DNA of 64,000 nucleotides from RBC074 sp964470555 (GTDB lineage: Bacteria; Acidobacteriota; Blastocatellia; RBC074). Within the stretch, counting starts at the first letter, position 1. Every line of letters starts with the position of its first letter. Location: NCBI GenBank assembly GCA_964470555.1, contig CAYYDG010000038.1, positions 9,732-73,731 on the forward strand, in the 5' to 3' direction. The notes below the pieces were generated by a model. That model saw nothing but the letters and a program-made list of their open reading frames with translations, was not told the origin of the DNA and made no database searches. Both the position numbers and the translations under genes were made by a program. Below, in pieces: positions 35,477-43,960 of this stretch.

Positions 35477-36868
35477 TCACTTCGCGCCGGTCGTGCCGCG
35501 TTTCAAAAACTGTCCTGCGCCGGTTTTGCCTTTCCATTCGCCGTGTTCGACGATGATATTGCCGCGCGAGAGAACGACTTCAGTCACGCCTTTTACTTTC
35601 CAGCCTTCGTAAGCGCTGTAATCCACTCGCATGTGGTGAGTCGCCGCGCTGATGGTTTGTTCGCGATTCGGGTCGAAAACAACGATGTCCGCGTCCGAAC
35701 CGACGGCAATCGTTCCTTTGCGCGGAAACAGGCCGAAGATTTTGGCCGCCGCCGTCGAAGTCAGTTCGACAAACCGGTTCAAACTGATGCGGCCTTGTGC
35801 GACGCCGCCGTTGTAAATCAGGCTCATGCGGTGTTCGACGCCGGGACCGCCGTTGGGAATCTTGCTGAAATCGTCAATGCCCAACTCTTTCTGTTCTTTC
35901 ATGCAGAATGGGCAATGGTCTGTGGAAATTACTTGCAGATCGTTCATCCGCAACCCGCGCCAGAGCAATTCCTGGTTTTCCTTGGCGCGCAAAGGCGGAG
36001 TCATGACGTACTTCGCGCCTTCAAACCCCGGCTGTTCGTAATGGCTGTAATCCAAAAACAGGTACTGCGGACAGGTTTCGGCGTAAGCAGGCAATCCCAG
36101 ATCGCGCGCGTTCTGGACTTCTTTCAGCGCGTCGTAACAGCTCAGGTGAACAATGTAAACCGGCGAGTTGGCCATTTCGGCGATGGCGATGGCGCGATGT
36201 ACGCCTTCTGCTTCGGCTTTGGTGGGCCGCGTCAGCGCGTGATATTTCGGCGCGGTGTGCCCGGCGGCCAGCGCGCGTTTGACCAGCACGTCAATCACCA
36301 CTCCGTTTTCGGCGTGCATGCAGATCAATCCGCCGTGTTCGCCCGCCGCCGTCATCGCCTTGAAGATCGTGCCGTCATCCACCAGAAAGACGCCCGGATA
36401 CGCCATAAACAACTTAAAGCTGCTGACGCCCTGATCCATCATCGCTTTCAATTCCGGCAAACGTTCATCCGGCAGATCGGTGCAGATCATGTGGAAACCG
36501 TAATCGGCCACGGCTTTGCCTTCGGCTTTGGCGAACCACACGTCCAGAGCTTCGTTCAGCGATTGCCCTTTGTATTGCACGGCGAAATCAATGATCGTCG
36601 TCGTGCCGCCAAAAGCAGCCGCGCGCGTGCCGGTTTCAAAATCGTCGGACGAAGAGGTTCCGCCAAACGGCAAATCCATGTGCGTGTGTGGATCAATGCC
36701 ACCGGGAATGACCAGCTTGCCAGTGGCGTCAATCGTTTTGTCTACCGAACCGACAACAGCAGAAAGGTCCTTGCCGATCATGGCGACGGTTTCGCCGTCA
36801 ATCAGAATGTCGGCGATGTAAGAATCTACGGCGGTGACGATGTGGCCGTTTTTGATCAGGGTTCGCAT
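35477..36868 (-). CDS. hydA: dihydropyrimidinase / D-hydantoinase
   Basis: 463 residues from the ATG at 36866-36868 (GGAG upstream); three further codons are open but have no ribosome site. All metal-site residues of the cyclic amidohydrolases are visible: IDPHTHMDLPFGG, the carboxylated lysine in GVSSFKLFMAYPG, MHAENG, VHLSCYDA and the aspartate in STDHCPFCM. The loop IPNGGPGVEHRM matches the family. The enzyme opens dihydrouracil, dihydrothymine or hydantoins to carbamoyl amino acids, in the cytoplasm. With the transporter, the amidase and the aminotransferase it makes the core of a reductive pyrimidine route; the first enzyme, dihydropyrimidine dehydrogenase, is not in this window. Confidence 0.9.
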   Translation of the reverse strand: MRTLIKNGHIVTAVDSYIADILIDGETVAMIGKDLSAVVGSVDKTIDATGKLVIPGGIDPHTHMDLPFGGTSSSDDFETGTRAAAFGGTTTIIDFAVQYKGQSLNEALDVWFAKAEGKAVADYGFHMICTDLPDERLPELKAMMDQGVSSFKLFMAYPGVFLVDDGTIFKAMTAAGEHGGLICMHAENGVVIDVLVKRALAAGHTAPKYHALTRPTKAEAEGVHRAIAIAEMANSPVYIVHLSCYDALKEVQNARDLGLPAYAETCPQYLFLDYSHYEQPGFEGAKYVMTPPLRAKENQELLWRGLRMNDLQVISTDHCPFCMKEQKELGIDDFSKIPNGGPGVEHRMSLIYNGGVAQGRISLNRFVELTSTAAAKIFGLFPRKGTIAVGSDADIVVFDPNREQTISAATHHMRVDYSAYEGWKVKGVTEVVLSRGNIIVEHGEWKGKTGAGQFLKRGTTGAK

Positions 36869-36873
36869 GAAAA

Positions 36874-37299
36874 TCACTCCTGTGTTGAACGAAGTTGCGT
36901 CAGCAATTCTGAAGGCATGAGGGCGGGAATCAACGAATCATGAAAACCATCCTTGTCACGCGTGACAATCGCATCAATCCCAGCAAGCGTGGCACAAGCG
37001 ATCTGCAAATTGTCTTCAAAATCATTTCCGAACAAATCAATGGCTTCTTCCAACGCTCTGCGATCAACTGCGCAAATTGCAAAAGCGTCAAGGCATAAGC
37101 GAATAGTATCAAGCGCAACTGCTTGTCCCTTTTGTTTTCGCGCAATATAGAAAATGTCGGTCAGCGAGGAAGCGGTTAAACACCCCAGAATCTTTCCGTC
37201 ATCGCAGGCTTGCCAACATGCCGCAGCATCCACATCCCACGGCGCACGCCTCGGCAAGGCATCAAGCACAACGTTGGTGTCAAAAAGCACTTGCTTCAT
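36874..37299 (-). CDS. PIN-domain toxin (VapC-like)
   Basis: 141 residues, ATG overlapping the preceding stop by 4 bases. The PIN ribonuclease fold shows its acidic residues: VLFDTNVVLDALPRR at the N-terminus, GNDFEDNLQIACA in the middle and IVTRDKDGF near the end. PIN toxins cut tRNA or mRNA. The 81-residue protein directly upstream is the likely antitoxin. It ends 5 bases before the dihydropyrimidinase start, so this toxin module is transcribed with a catabolic operon, which is unusual. Confidence 0.8.
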   Translation of the reverse strand: MKQVLFDTNVVLDALPRRAPWDVDAAACWQACDDGKILGCLTASSLTDIFYIARKQKGQAVALDTIRLCLDAFAICAVDRRALEEAIDLFGNDFEDNLQIACATLAGIDAIVTRDKDGFHDSLIPALMPSELLTQLRSTQE

Positions 37300-37541
37300 C
37301 CGTATTTCTCCATGCGATGCTCATCCAACCATTGTTTGACTTCAGCATCGGTTGGCGCGGGCTGATCCGTTGCGAGCAAACCCAGGGCTTCGCTCAAGGT
37401 CGGTCGTTTTTGTCTGGGCGGCTCGACTCTTGAAGAAATCATTTTCAACACGTCATTCACCAATGCTTGCTGTTGAGTAGGTGGCCATTGGCTGACGACA
37501 TTTAGAATACTGTTGTAATTGAGCGTTTCAACCTGATTCAT
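37296..37541 (-). CDS. putative antitoxin for the PIN protein
   Basis: 81 residues from the ATG at 37539-37541 with GGGAG upstream; five extra codons overlap the Uma2 gene. The N-terminal half is helical (YNSILNVVSQWPPTQQQALV), and the C-terminal half has a flexible charged segment (PTLSEALGLLATDQPAPTDA) ending EVKQWLDEHRMEKYG, a common antitoxin ending. It overlaps the PIN gene by four bases, so the order antitoxin-toxin with coupled translation is normal. I cannot name the exact family. Confidence 0.6.
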   Translation of the reverse strand: MNQVETLNYNSILNVVSQWPPTQQQALVNDVLKMISSRVEPPRQKRPTLSEALGLLATDQPAPTDAEVKQWLDEHRMEKYG

Positions 37542-37552
37542 TCTTTCTCCCT

Positions 37553-38224
37553 TCACGTTGGCAGTTCGCCGAACTGCTCGCGGTAGCGTGCCAGCGTCGC
37601 TTCAAGCTCAGTCAGCTTTTGATGGGCGGCGGCAAATTCATTAGTAGTCGGCAAAAACTGTTCAGTTGCCGGATCAAACAACCGAAGCGTTTCGCCTGTG
37701 TTCACCAGTTCCAGGCCAAGAGCCTCGCTTTTCACTCTCCCGTCTTTGATTTCCAGTTCGACGTACTTGCCGTTTTCCAGCCGGTATCCGACCAGTGGAT
37801 CATCCAGATAATCGTATTCGGGATCGAAGATGAAGTACTCCTGCACACCCAATTCTTCGTAGAGCCGCCATTTGGTCTGCAAATCCTCTTTCCAGGTTTT
37901 GCGCGAAGTCAGTTCAATAATGATTTGCGGAGCGACACCTTCTTCCCAGAGCTTGTAAATTCGCCGCTCACCTTTCGGCACTCCTCGTACGACAAACACG
38001 TCCGGCGCGAAGCATTTGGCTGGACTTCCCTCGACGTAATAAACCAACAGATTACCGGAGACATAAACATCAGGTTCATTCTGAAAATGAGTCTCCAGAG
38101 TAAATATGAGGGTTGTCAGCAATCTTCGGTGAATATCAGTTTCGGCCATAGGCTTCCCATCACTTTCCGGATAAAGCGGCACCGCTGTGGCTTTGGTCTG
38201 AGCTTTCGTTTGATGAGCGAACAT
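37553..38224 (-). CDS. Uma2-family endonuclease (DUF820)
   Basis: 223 residues, ATG with GGAG upstream. The restriction-like core of Uma2 is present: VYVSGNLLVYYVEGSPAKCF, then APDVFVVRGVPKGERRIY with the catalytic aspartate, and PQIIIELTSRKTW with the glutamate, then YEELGVQEYFIFDPEYDYL. The C-terminus is a coiled coil (AAHQKLTELEATLARYREQF). Members are abundant in cyanobacteria and Acidobacteriota and are thought to be nucleases, but their biological role is unknown. It lies between the aminotransferase (18 bases upstream) and the PIN module (11 bases downstream), inside the operon. Confidence 0.85.
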   Translation of the reverse strand: MFAHQTKAQTKATAVPLYPESDGKPMAETDIHRRLLTTLIFTLETHFQNEPDVYVSGNLLVYYVEGSPAKCFAPDVFVVRGVPKGERRIYKLWEEGVAPQIIIELTSRKTWKEDLQTKWRLYEELGVQEYFIFDPEYDYLDDPLVGYRLENGKYVELEIKDGRVKSEALGLELVNTGETLRLFDPATEQFLPTTNEFAAAHQKLTELEATLARYREQFGELPT

Positions 38225-38242
38225 AAGTGTTTCTCCGTTTGG

Positions 38243-39544
38243 TTAAATCGTCGCCAGGGCTTCATCCAGAGCCGTCACCATTTCGTCCATGTCGTCTTTC
38301 GTTGCAATCAGCGGCGGCCCGATGCGTATGCAGTTGCCGTACAGTCCGCCTTTGCCAATCAGCACGCCGCGCTTTTTGGTTTCCTCGAAAACTTTCAACA
38401 CGGCTTGCGGATGCGGTTCTTTGGTTTTGCGGTCTTTGACCAGTTCCAGCGCCTGCATCAAACCGAGTCCGCGGACGTCGCCGATGATTTCGTATTTTTC
38501 CATCAAGCCCATCAATTTTTCGCGCAGGTGATCGCCAACGACTTTGGCGCTGTGGATAAGGTTTTCGGTTTCGATGACTTCGATGGTGGTCAACGCGGCG
38601 CGCGTCGAAACAGGGTTGCCGCCAAAGGTCGAAAACGTCAGCGTAGGCACAGCGGCGGCGACTTCGGGCGTGGCAATTGTCCAACCAATCGGGAATCCCG
38701 CAGCCATGCCTTTGGCCGAAGTGATGAGATCCGGTTCCACGTCCCAATGTTCGATGCCGAACCATTTGTCGCCGGTGCGTCCCCACCCGGTTTGAACTTC
38801 GTCGGTAATGAATACGCCGCCGTATTGACGGACGATGGCGATGGCTTCTTTGAAGTATTCCTTCGGCGGAGTGATGTACCCGCCGACGCCCAAAATCGGT
38901 TCGGCCATAAACGCCGCGATGTTGCCGGAAGTGGCCGTTTCGATCAGCTCTTTCAAGTCTTTGGCGCAGGCCAGATCGCATTCCGGATAAGTCAGTTTGA
39001 ACGGGCAGCGATAACAGTAAGGCGCGGGCGCGTGGTAATACCCGGCAACTTGCGTGGGCAGGACTTTCCAACTGCGATGGCCGCCAGCGCTTTGCGCCGC
39101 CGCCGAACGTCCGCTGTAACTGTGGCGCAAGGTGATGATTTCCTGCCGCCCGGTGTACAGCTTGGCGGCCATCGTTGCCGTTTCGTCAGCTTCGGTTCCG
39201 CTGTTGGTGAAGAAGGATTTTTCCAGCTTGCCCGGCGTGATTTCGGCCAGCTTGGCGGCCAATTGAGACTGCGGCGCGTTGGCATAGAGCGTCGAAGTGT
39301 GTGTCAGTTTTTGGACTTGATCCACGACGGCTTCGGTGATTTGCGGATGCGCGTGCCCCAAACTGGTGGTCAGCACGCCGCCAAAACAATCCAGGTATTT
39401 ATTGCCAGCGTCATCCCAGACGTGCATCCCGGAGCCGTGATCCAGCGCAATCGGCTCCTGGTAATACATCGTGACGGCGGGAAAGAGAAAATCCTTGTGC
39501 TTTTGAACGGTATCGGAAGTCGAAGCTTTGTTTTCGGCGCTCAT
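38243..39544 (-). CDS. class III aminotransferase (AGXT2-like)
   Basis: 433 residues, ATG behind AGGAG. Class III signatures are clear: YLDCFGGVLTTSLGHAHPQI, GTEADETATMAAKLYTGRQE, the cofactor aspartate in GGVFITDEVQTGWGRTGD, and the PLP lysine in LITSAKGMAAGFPIGW. A cysteine-rich insert, PAPYCYRCPF then PECDLACAKD, is typical of this subfamily. It is related to alanine-glyoxylate aminotransferase 2 and to beta-alanine aminotransferases. As the first gene of the operon it would remove the amino group from beta-alanine or beta-aminoisobutyrate made from pyrimidines. The promoter should lie upstream of 39544. Confidence 0.88.
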   Translation of the reverse strand: MSAENKASTSDTVQKHKDFLFPAVTMYYQEPIALDHGSGMHVWDDAGNKYLDCFGGVLTTSLGHAHPQITEAVVDQVQKLTHTSTLYANAPQSQLAAKLAEITPGKLEKSFFTNSGTEADETATMAAKLYTGRQEIITLRHSYSGRSAAAQSAGGHRSWKVLPTQVAGYYHAPAPYCYRCPFKLTYPECDLACAKDLKELIETATSGNIAAFMAEPILGVGGYITPPKEYFKEAIAIVRQYGGVFITDEVQTGWGRTGDKWFGIEHWDVEPDLITSAKGMAAGFPIGWTIATPEVAAAVPTLTFSTFGGNPVSTRAALTTIEVIETENLIHSAKVVGDHLREKLMGLMEKYEIIGDVRGLGLMQALELVKDRKTKEPHPQAVLKVFEETKKRGVLIGKGGLYGNCIRIGPPLIATKDDMDEMVTALDEALATI

Positions 39545-39634
39545 AAATGACAGTTCTCCTAAAACGAATGGAAGTTTTGCAATAACGCGATGGCTCGCAT
39601 TATTGCACTGTCATTTGTCGCCGCCAAAAGGATT

Positions 39635-40024
39635 TTAGCCGGCCTTGTTTCGCATGAAGTCGGCAAGCTGTGCGAAGTTGCGCGACAACTGTGTGCGAGC
39701 CAATCCGTCGGTGATGGTTTCTTCCAACGCCTGGTTCATACACCACAACCATTGGTCGCGCTCCGATTCGCCAATCGGGAAGGGAAGATGGCGAGCGCGC
39801 AACCGCGGATGGCCAAAGCGTTCGATGTACATTGGCGGCCCGCCCGACCAACCGACCAGAAACCAGTAAAGTTTATTGCGCGATTCCGTCAAATCAGCCG
39901 GATGCAGCGCGCGAATGCCAGCGGCTTCGGCTTGCGAATCCATTAAATCGTAAAACCGGTCTACCAGTCGGCGAATGACCGTTTCGCCGCCAATTTGTTC
40001 AAAAAGAGTTTGTGGTTGCGTCAT
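39635..40024 (-). CDS. group II truncated haemoglobin
   Basis: 129 residues. The group II (TrHbO-like) globin is clear: TLFEQIGGETVIRRLVDRFY at the N-terminus, TESRNKLYWFLVGWSGGPPM in the middle, then YIERFGHPRLRARHLPF with the proximal histidine, followed by QWLWCMNQAL with the conserved tryptophan of helix G. These proteins bind oxygen or help remove nitric oxide and peroxides. It has its own promoter (see next entry) and is not coupled to the operon that follows on the same strand after 90 bases. Confidence 0.9.
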   Translation of the reverse strand: MTQPQTLFEQIGGETVIRRLVDRFYDLMDSQAEAAGIRALHPADLTESRNKLYWFLVGWSGGPPMYIERFGHPRLRARHLPFPIGESERDQWLWCMNQALEETITDGLARTQLSRNFAQLADFMRNKAG

Positions 40025-40062
40025 AAGGTAAAGAAAAGTCCGTTGTTTATTGAACGACGGCG

Positions 40063-40090
40063 ATTATAACGACCGGCCAAAAGTTGGCAA
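40063..40090 (-). promoter_or_regulatory. probable sigma-70 promoter of the truncated haemoglobin
   Basis: On the minus strand TTGCCA (40085-40090) and TATAAT (40063-40068) are 16 bases apart, leaving a leader of about 30 bases before the globin start. Confidence 0.5.
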
Positions 40091-40207
40091 AGATCGCATC
40101 CGTTGAGTAAGATGCCAACGGAGTCATCCAAACTGTTTCAAAAGATAATCAATTCATTTATCGCGCAATCATCAAAGCAGTTGCGCCAAAGCAGAGGAGA
40201 TATTTTT

Positions 40208-41389
40208 ATGGCACAAGCACAACAAGCAATGGAGCCGGAAGTGGCTCAACCCTTAACCGTTTTGTCCGAAGAAGAGCGGCTGTTTGCCGCCAGCGTACGC
40301 GAATTCGCCGAAGCCGAAGTCAAACCTTACGTCCGCGAAATGGACGAAAAACAAAAGATGCGCCCGGAAATCATCGCCAAGTGTTTCGAACTCGGTTTGA
40401 TGGGCATAGAACCCGGCGAAGAATACGGCGGTTCGGGCGGTTCGTTTTTCATGGCCTGTCTGGCGATTGAAGAACTCGCGCGCGTGGACGCCAGCTTGAG
40501 CGTCATGGTGGACGTGAACAACACGCTGACCATCAATGCGTTTTTGAATTACGGCAACGACGCTTTGAAAAAGAAATACATCACGCGATTGGCGACCGAT
40601 ACCGTCGGCGCGTATTGCCTGAGCGAAGCCGGTTCCGGTTCGGACGCGTTTGCGCTGCAAACCCGTGCTGAAGACAAAGGCGATCATTACCTGATTAACG
40701 GTCGCAAGATGTGGATCACCAACGGCAACGAAGCGGGTATTTTCATTGTCTTCGCCAATCTCGATCCGTCGAAAGGCTACAAAGGCATCACGGCGTTCGT
40801 TGTCGAAAAAGGTTTTGAAGGCTTCACCGTCGGCAAGAAAGAAGACAAGCTCGGCATTCGCGCTTCTTCCACCTGCGAACTTCTATTTGATAACTGCAAA
40901 GTGCCGAAGGAAAACGTGCTCGGCGAAGTCGGCAAAGGGTACAAAATCGCGATTGAAACCCTGAACGAAGGCCGCATCGGCATCGGCGCGCAGATGTTGG
41001 GGCTGGCGCAGGCTGCGTACGAAGCCGCACTCGGGTACACCAAAGAGCGCAAACAATTCGGCCAGGCCATTTGCGAAAACCAGGGTGTGCAATTCCAACT
41101 GGCGGAAATGGCTGTCCAGATCGAAGCCGCCCGCTTGATGGTCTACAACGCCGCCCGACTGAAAGACGCCAAACAACCGTTCATCAAACAGGCCGCGATG
41201 GCCAAACTTTTCTCTTCGGAAGTCGCCGAAGCAGTGGCTTCGCTGGCGGTGAACCTGTACGGCGGATACGGGTACGTCAAAGATTATCCGGTCGAAAAAT
41301 ACTTCCGCGATTGCAAGATCGGCCAGATTTACGAAGGCACGTCGAACATGCAGAAACAGACGATTGCCAAAATGTTGCTGGCTGAATAG
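40208..41389 (+). CDS. acyl-CoA dehydrogenase (short/branched-chain type)
   Basis: 393 residues from the ATG at 40208, which has AGAGGAGAT upstream; an open frame of 35 codons before it has no ribosome site. Family features: VREFAEAEVKPYVREMDEKQ, the FAD-binding CLSEAGSGSDAFALQTRAED, YLINGRKMWITNGNEAGIF, and the C-terminal catalytic glutamate in IGQIYEGTSNMQKQTIAKM. It oxidises acyl-CoA to trans-2-enoyl-CoA and passes electrons to ETF. Similarity appears greatest to the branched-chain (2-methylbutyryl/isobutyryl) and short-chain groups. No electron-transfer flavoprotein gene is in the window. Confidence 0.9.
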   Translation: MAQAQQAMEPEVAQPLTVLSEEERLFAASVREFAEAEVKPYVREMDEKQKMRPEIIAKCFELGLMGIEPGEEYGGSGGSFFMACLAIEELARVDASLSVMVDVNNTLTINAFLNYGNDALKKKYITRLATDTVGAYCLSEAGSGSDAFALQTRAEDKGDHYLINGRKMWITNGNEAGIFIVFANLDPSKGYKGITAFVVEKGFEGFTVGKKEDKLGIRASSTCELLFDNCKVPKENVLGEVGKGYKIAIETLNEGRIGIGAQMLGLAQAAYEAALGYTKERKQFGQAICENQGVQFQLAEMAVQIEAARLMVYNAARLKDAKQPFIKQAAMAKLFSSEVAEAVASLAVNLYGGYGYVKDYPVEKYFRDCKIGQIYEGTSNMQKQTIAKMLLAE

Positions 41390-41407
41390 CTTTTTTCAGG
41401 AGGCATT

Positions 41408-41644
41408 ATGGAACTCAATCTGGTTGAACAGGTCAGCGCCAAAGTCGCGTCATTGCCGTTGGAGCAACAGCAAGAAGCGCTGGCAATGGTCGAGGCGTTG
41501 GAGAAACGCACTCTCAACTCGGCGGCTTTGCGCTCACACAGGCTCAAGGGCGTAACTGCCGGACCGGGCCCAAAACTCACGTTGGCTGATTTGAAAGAAG
41601 CGCGACGCGAGGTGTGGGGCGAAGATGTGGAGAGTAAAGAATGA
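41408..41644 (+). CDS. putative antitoxin paired with PIN toxin
   Basis: 78 residues, ATG behind AGGAG. Helical N-terminus (LVEQVSAKVASLPLEQQQEA), then a basic stretch and an acidic tail ending KEARREVWGEDVESKE. This is the size and layout of short VapB/DUF2281-like antitoxins. It overlaps the PIN gene by four bases (ATGA). Confidence 0.6.
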   Translation: MELNLVEQVSAKVASLPLEQQQEALAMVEALEKRTLNSAALRSHRLKGVTAGPGPKLTLADLKEARREVWGEDVESKE

Positions 41645-42045
41645 GCGTGGTTGCCGATACACACGCCATTATTTGGTATGTTGATTCGCCAACTGATCTG
41701 ACTTTGGCGGCGACATCCGCAATGGATGCCGCCGCCAATGATCCAACACAACGAATTTTCCTTTCGGCAATCAGTTTGATTGAAATGCAGTACCTGACCG
41801 AAAAGGGGAAGATTAAACCAACGGTGCTGCCAGCAGTGTTGGCTGAAATTGATAATCCACAACCAATTCTTGAAGTTATCCCGATTGACCGAAGAGTTTC
41901 TGACTCTGTGGGACAGATTCCTCGTTTGCCCGTTCCTGATATGCCCGACCGCATTATTGCAGCAACGGCTCTCCTTCTTAACCTGTCATTGGTCACCGCC
42001 GATACGAAAATCCGTGCGTTATCAAATGTCGTGACGGTTTGGTGA
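41641..42045 (+). CDS. VapC-like PIN-domain toxin
   Basis: 134 residues. PIN motifs: SVVADTHAIIWYVDSP with the first aspartate, ISLIEMQYLTEKGKI with the glutamate, PDMPDRIIAATALLLN with the third acid and VTADTKIRAL with the fourth. All four acidic positions are present, so it should be an active ribonuclease. The preceding 78-residue protein is its antitoxin. The pair lies between an acyl-CoA dehydrogenase and a DapA-family gene, with no obvious functional link to either. Confidence 0.85.
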   Translation: MSVVADTHAIIWYVDSPTDLTLAATSAMDAAANDPTQRIFLSAISLIEMQYLTEKGKIKPTVLPAVLAEIDNPQPILEVIPIDRRVSDSVGQIPRLPVPDMPDRIIAATALLLNLSLVTADTKIRALSNVVTVW

Positions 42046-42060
42046 CACATCGAGGCTACC

Positions 42061-42990
42061 TTGAAAACATCTGCAATTACTTCTGAAGATTTGTGCGGCG
42101 TATTTTCCGTTCCGCCGCTGGCTCGCAAAGATGACGCTCGCCGTTCGCTGGATTTCGAGCAGAATGATTTGATCGTCAAACACATTGCCGCCGGAGGCAT
42201 CACCCGATTTCTGTACGGCGGCAACGCCTTTCTGTATCACGTGACACTGGCCGAATACGAAGCCTTGCTGGAATGGCTGAGCGGGTTTGCTGACGAGCAT
42301 TGGGCAATCCCCAGCGCTGGGCCTTCCTATGGCCGAGCGATAGATCAGGCGGAGTTGCTGCGCAAATACAATTTCCCCGCAGTGATGCTGTTGCCGTGCA
42401 GCGATCCGCGCGATGCCGCTGGATTGGAAAGAGGCTTGCGCGAATTCGCCGATGCCTCCGCAACCAAACTGATTTTGTACTTGAAAGAAGAGAACAACTT
42501 CGGCGCAGACAAAGAAGCGGGTCTGGATGTCGTCGCCAAACTCGTTGATGAAGGTCTGTGCGTAGCCATCAAATACGCCGTCGTTCGCCAAGACCCGCGC
42601 CAGGATGCGTATCTGGAATCCTTGCTGACTCGCGTTGACCGCGATCTGGTGGTCAGCGGCATCGGTGAACGCCCGGCGGTGGTTCACATGCGAGATTGGA
42701 AATTGCCTGGCTTTACGACCGGCACGGGCTGCATCGCTTCGCGCCAGAGCCAGCAATTGTTCGAAGCCTGCGCGCGTGGAGATTTTGCCGAAGCTGAAAA
42801 ATTGCGCGAACTGTTCATCCCGCACGAAGACCTGCGCGACGCCTGGAGTCCGGCCAAAGTCCTGCACCATTCGACGGAACTGGCCGGAATTGCCAAAACC
42901 GGTTCGCTGCCGCCATTCCTGTCGCCGCTTTCGGCGGAGCGATTAACGGAGCTTGCGCCAGTTGCCCAACGGCTCGTTTCTCAAAGCTAA
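42061..42990 (+). CDS. DapA-superfamily aldolase/synthase
   Basis: 309 residues from a TTG at 42061, the best start available (no strong ribosome site). The TIM-barrel DHDPS/N-acetylneuraminate lyase pattern is visible: DLIVKHIAAGGITRFLYGGN, the Schiff-base lysine in GLCVAIKYAVV, and GFTTGTGCIASRQSQQLFEA near the C-terminus. The active-site tyrosine may be YHVTLAEYE. The substrate is not clear; members include dihydrodipicolinate synthases, keto-deoxy sugar-acid dehydratases and hydroxyproline-pathway enzymes. It has no enzyme neighbours, though the window does encode sugar-acid dehydratase and transporter genes further away. Confidence 0.75.
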   Translation: MKTSAITSEDLCGVFSVPPLARKDDARRSLDFEQNDLIVKHIAAGGITRFLYGGNAFLYHVTLAEYEALLEWLSGFADEHWAIPSAGPSYGRAIDQAELLRKYNFPAVMLLPCSDPRDAAGLERGLREFADASATKLILYLKEENNFGADKEAGLDVVAKLVDEGLCVAIKYAVVRQDPRQDAYLESLLTRVDRDLVVSGIGERPAVVHMRDWKLPGFTTGTGCIASRQSQQLFEACARGDFAEAEKLRELFIPHEDLRDAWSPAKVLHHSTELAGIAKTGSLPPFLSPLSAERLTELAPVAQRLVSQS

Positions 42991-43023
42991 AAGTAAACGG
43001 TCGCTTTTTCAGGAGTCAGCCGA

Positions 43024-43451
43024 ATGCCAGTAGCCAAACTCCGAGCAGTGATTGACCCCAATGTGCTTTTCGAGGATTAACGAAGCAGGGCGGAGCTTGT
43101 GGCCTGATCGTGGACGCGTGGCGTGCAGGATTGATCGAAGCCTGCGCATCCAATGCTCTCGCTTATGAATACGAAAATGTCCTGGAACGCAAACTATCGT
43201 CCCGGCGTTGGACGCAAATCCAGCCTGTCTTACACAGCTTGTTGCAACAAGCCGAGTTTGTGACAATCTATTTCTCCTGGCGCCCGAGTTCGCCCGATTC
43301 GGGAGACGAACACGTGATTGATTGCGCCATGAATGCGGACGCGACGGTTGTGACCGCAAACAAACGGGATTTTGCACAAGCTCAACAGACTTTAGGCTTG
43401 CGCGTGATGGCGCCCGTAGAATTTGTGACGGAGCTAACCCGTTCGAAGTAA
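43024..43451 (+). pseudogene. PIN-domain toxin gene broken by a single-base deletion
   Basis: A start ATG at 43024 with AGGAGTCA upstream gives KLRAVIDPNVLFE and then stops at 43078-43080. If one G is restored near 43074-43076, the frame reads on through GLTKQGGACGLIVDAWRAGL into the open frame from 43110, which continues EACASNALAYEYENVL and VIDCAMNADATVVTANKRDF. The result is a normal COG1569-type PIN toxin of about 140 residues. It is therefore frameshifted, either truly or by an assembly error. Its partner antitoxin follows 30 bases downstream. The first-strand residue after Asp is proline (DPN) rather than the usual threonine. Confidence 0.7.
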
Positions 43452-43481
43452 TCGCGAGTTTTATCTGCGGAGAGAATTGCC

Positions 43482-43820
43482 ATGAATACCGTAACGCTGA
43501 ACTTGCCTGATGCCCTATACCGCCAGTTGGAAGGATTGGCGCAAACCGAAGGGCTTTCCCTGAGCCAGTACCTGTTGAACGCCATGACAGCGTATGCCGC
43601 GTCGAATTACCGTGTGCGCGCAACGTCTGATGCCGAACGCCTGCAACAACGCGCCGAATTCCTCGCCCTGCTCCATCGCCTGGGAACCGCCACCGAAGAA
43701 GAACTGGATCGCGCGCTGGCCGAACGCGACCCCATTCCCCCTGAATCGGAACTCAGCGCCGAGACGGCGGCCAAACTGCGCTCTTTGATTGAAACGCGCA
43801 AAGTGGGACGCATTGGATAG
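43482..43820 (+). CDS. ribbon-helix-helix antitoxin
   Basis: 112 residues, ATG with GGAGAG upstream. The N-terminus reads NTVTLNLPDALYRQLEGLAQ and GLSLSQYLLNAMTAYAA, the RHH DNA-binding pattern used by HicB- and COG1569-linked antitoxins. The C-terminal half is charged. It is preceded by a broken PIN gene, so the antitoxin is probably orphaned unless the frameshift is an error. Its stop TAG shares a G with a GTG-started 46-residue frame downstream. Confidence 0.75.
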   Translation: MNTVTLNLPDALYRQLEGLAQTEGLSLSQYLLNAMTAYAASNYRVRATSDAERLQQRAEFLALLHRLGTATEEELDRALAERDPIPPESELSAETAAKLRSLIETRKVGRIG

Positions 43821-43960
43821 TGATCGGCAACAGAGCATTCGTGCTGGATGACGCCCGAATGAGCGAGGCGCGCCTGGGACAGGTTTTGTTCGGGCGGCAG
43901 TGCGGCGATAAAGGCTTGCTGGTCGCCGTAAGGACACTTTTCGAGACGAGTGATTCGTAA
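43820..43960 (+). CDS. possible 46-residue coupled small protein
   Basis: A GTG-started frame (VIGNRAFVLDDARMSE onwards) of 46 codons overlaps the antitoxin stop by one base (TAGTG), and its own stop TAA shares its last A with the ATG of the next gene (TAATG). Such double overlaps are typical of translational coupling. The peptide is soluble and slightly acidic with one cysteine; no family is recognised. It could also be a chance frame, since no ribosome site precedes it. Confidence 0.35.
   Translation: MIGNRAFVLDDARMSEARLGQVLFGRQCGDKGLLVAVRTLFETSDS

Noticed and set aside
43009..43623. 204-codon minus-strand frame over the PIN/RHH module
   Set aside because: It is antisense to the PIN and RHH reading frames, which have recognisable motifs.
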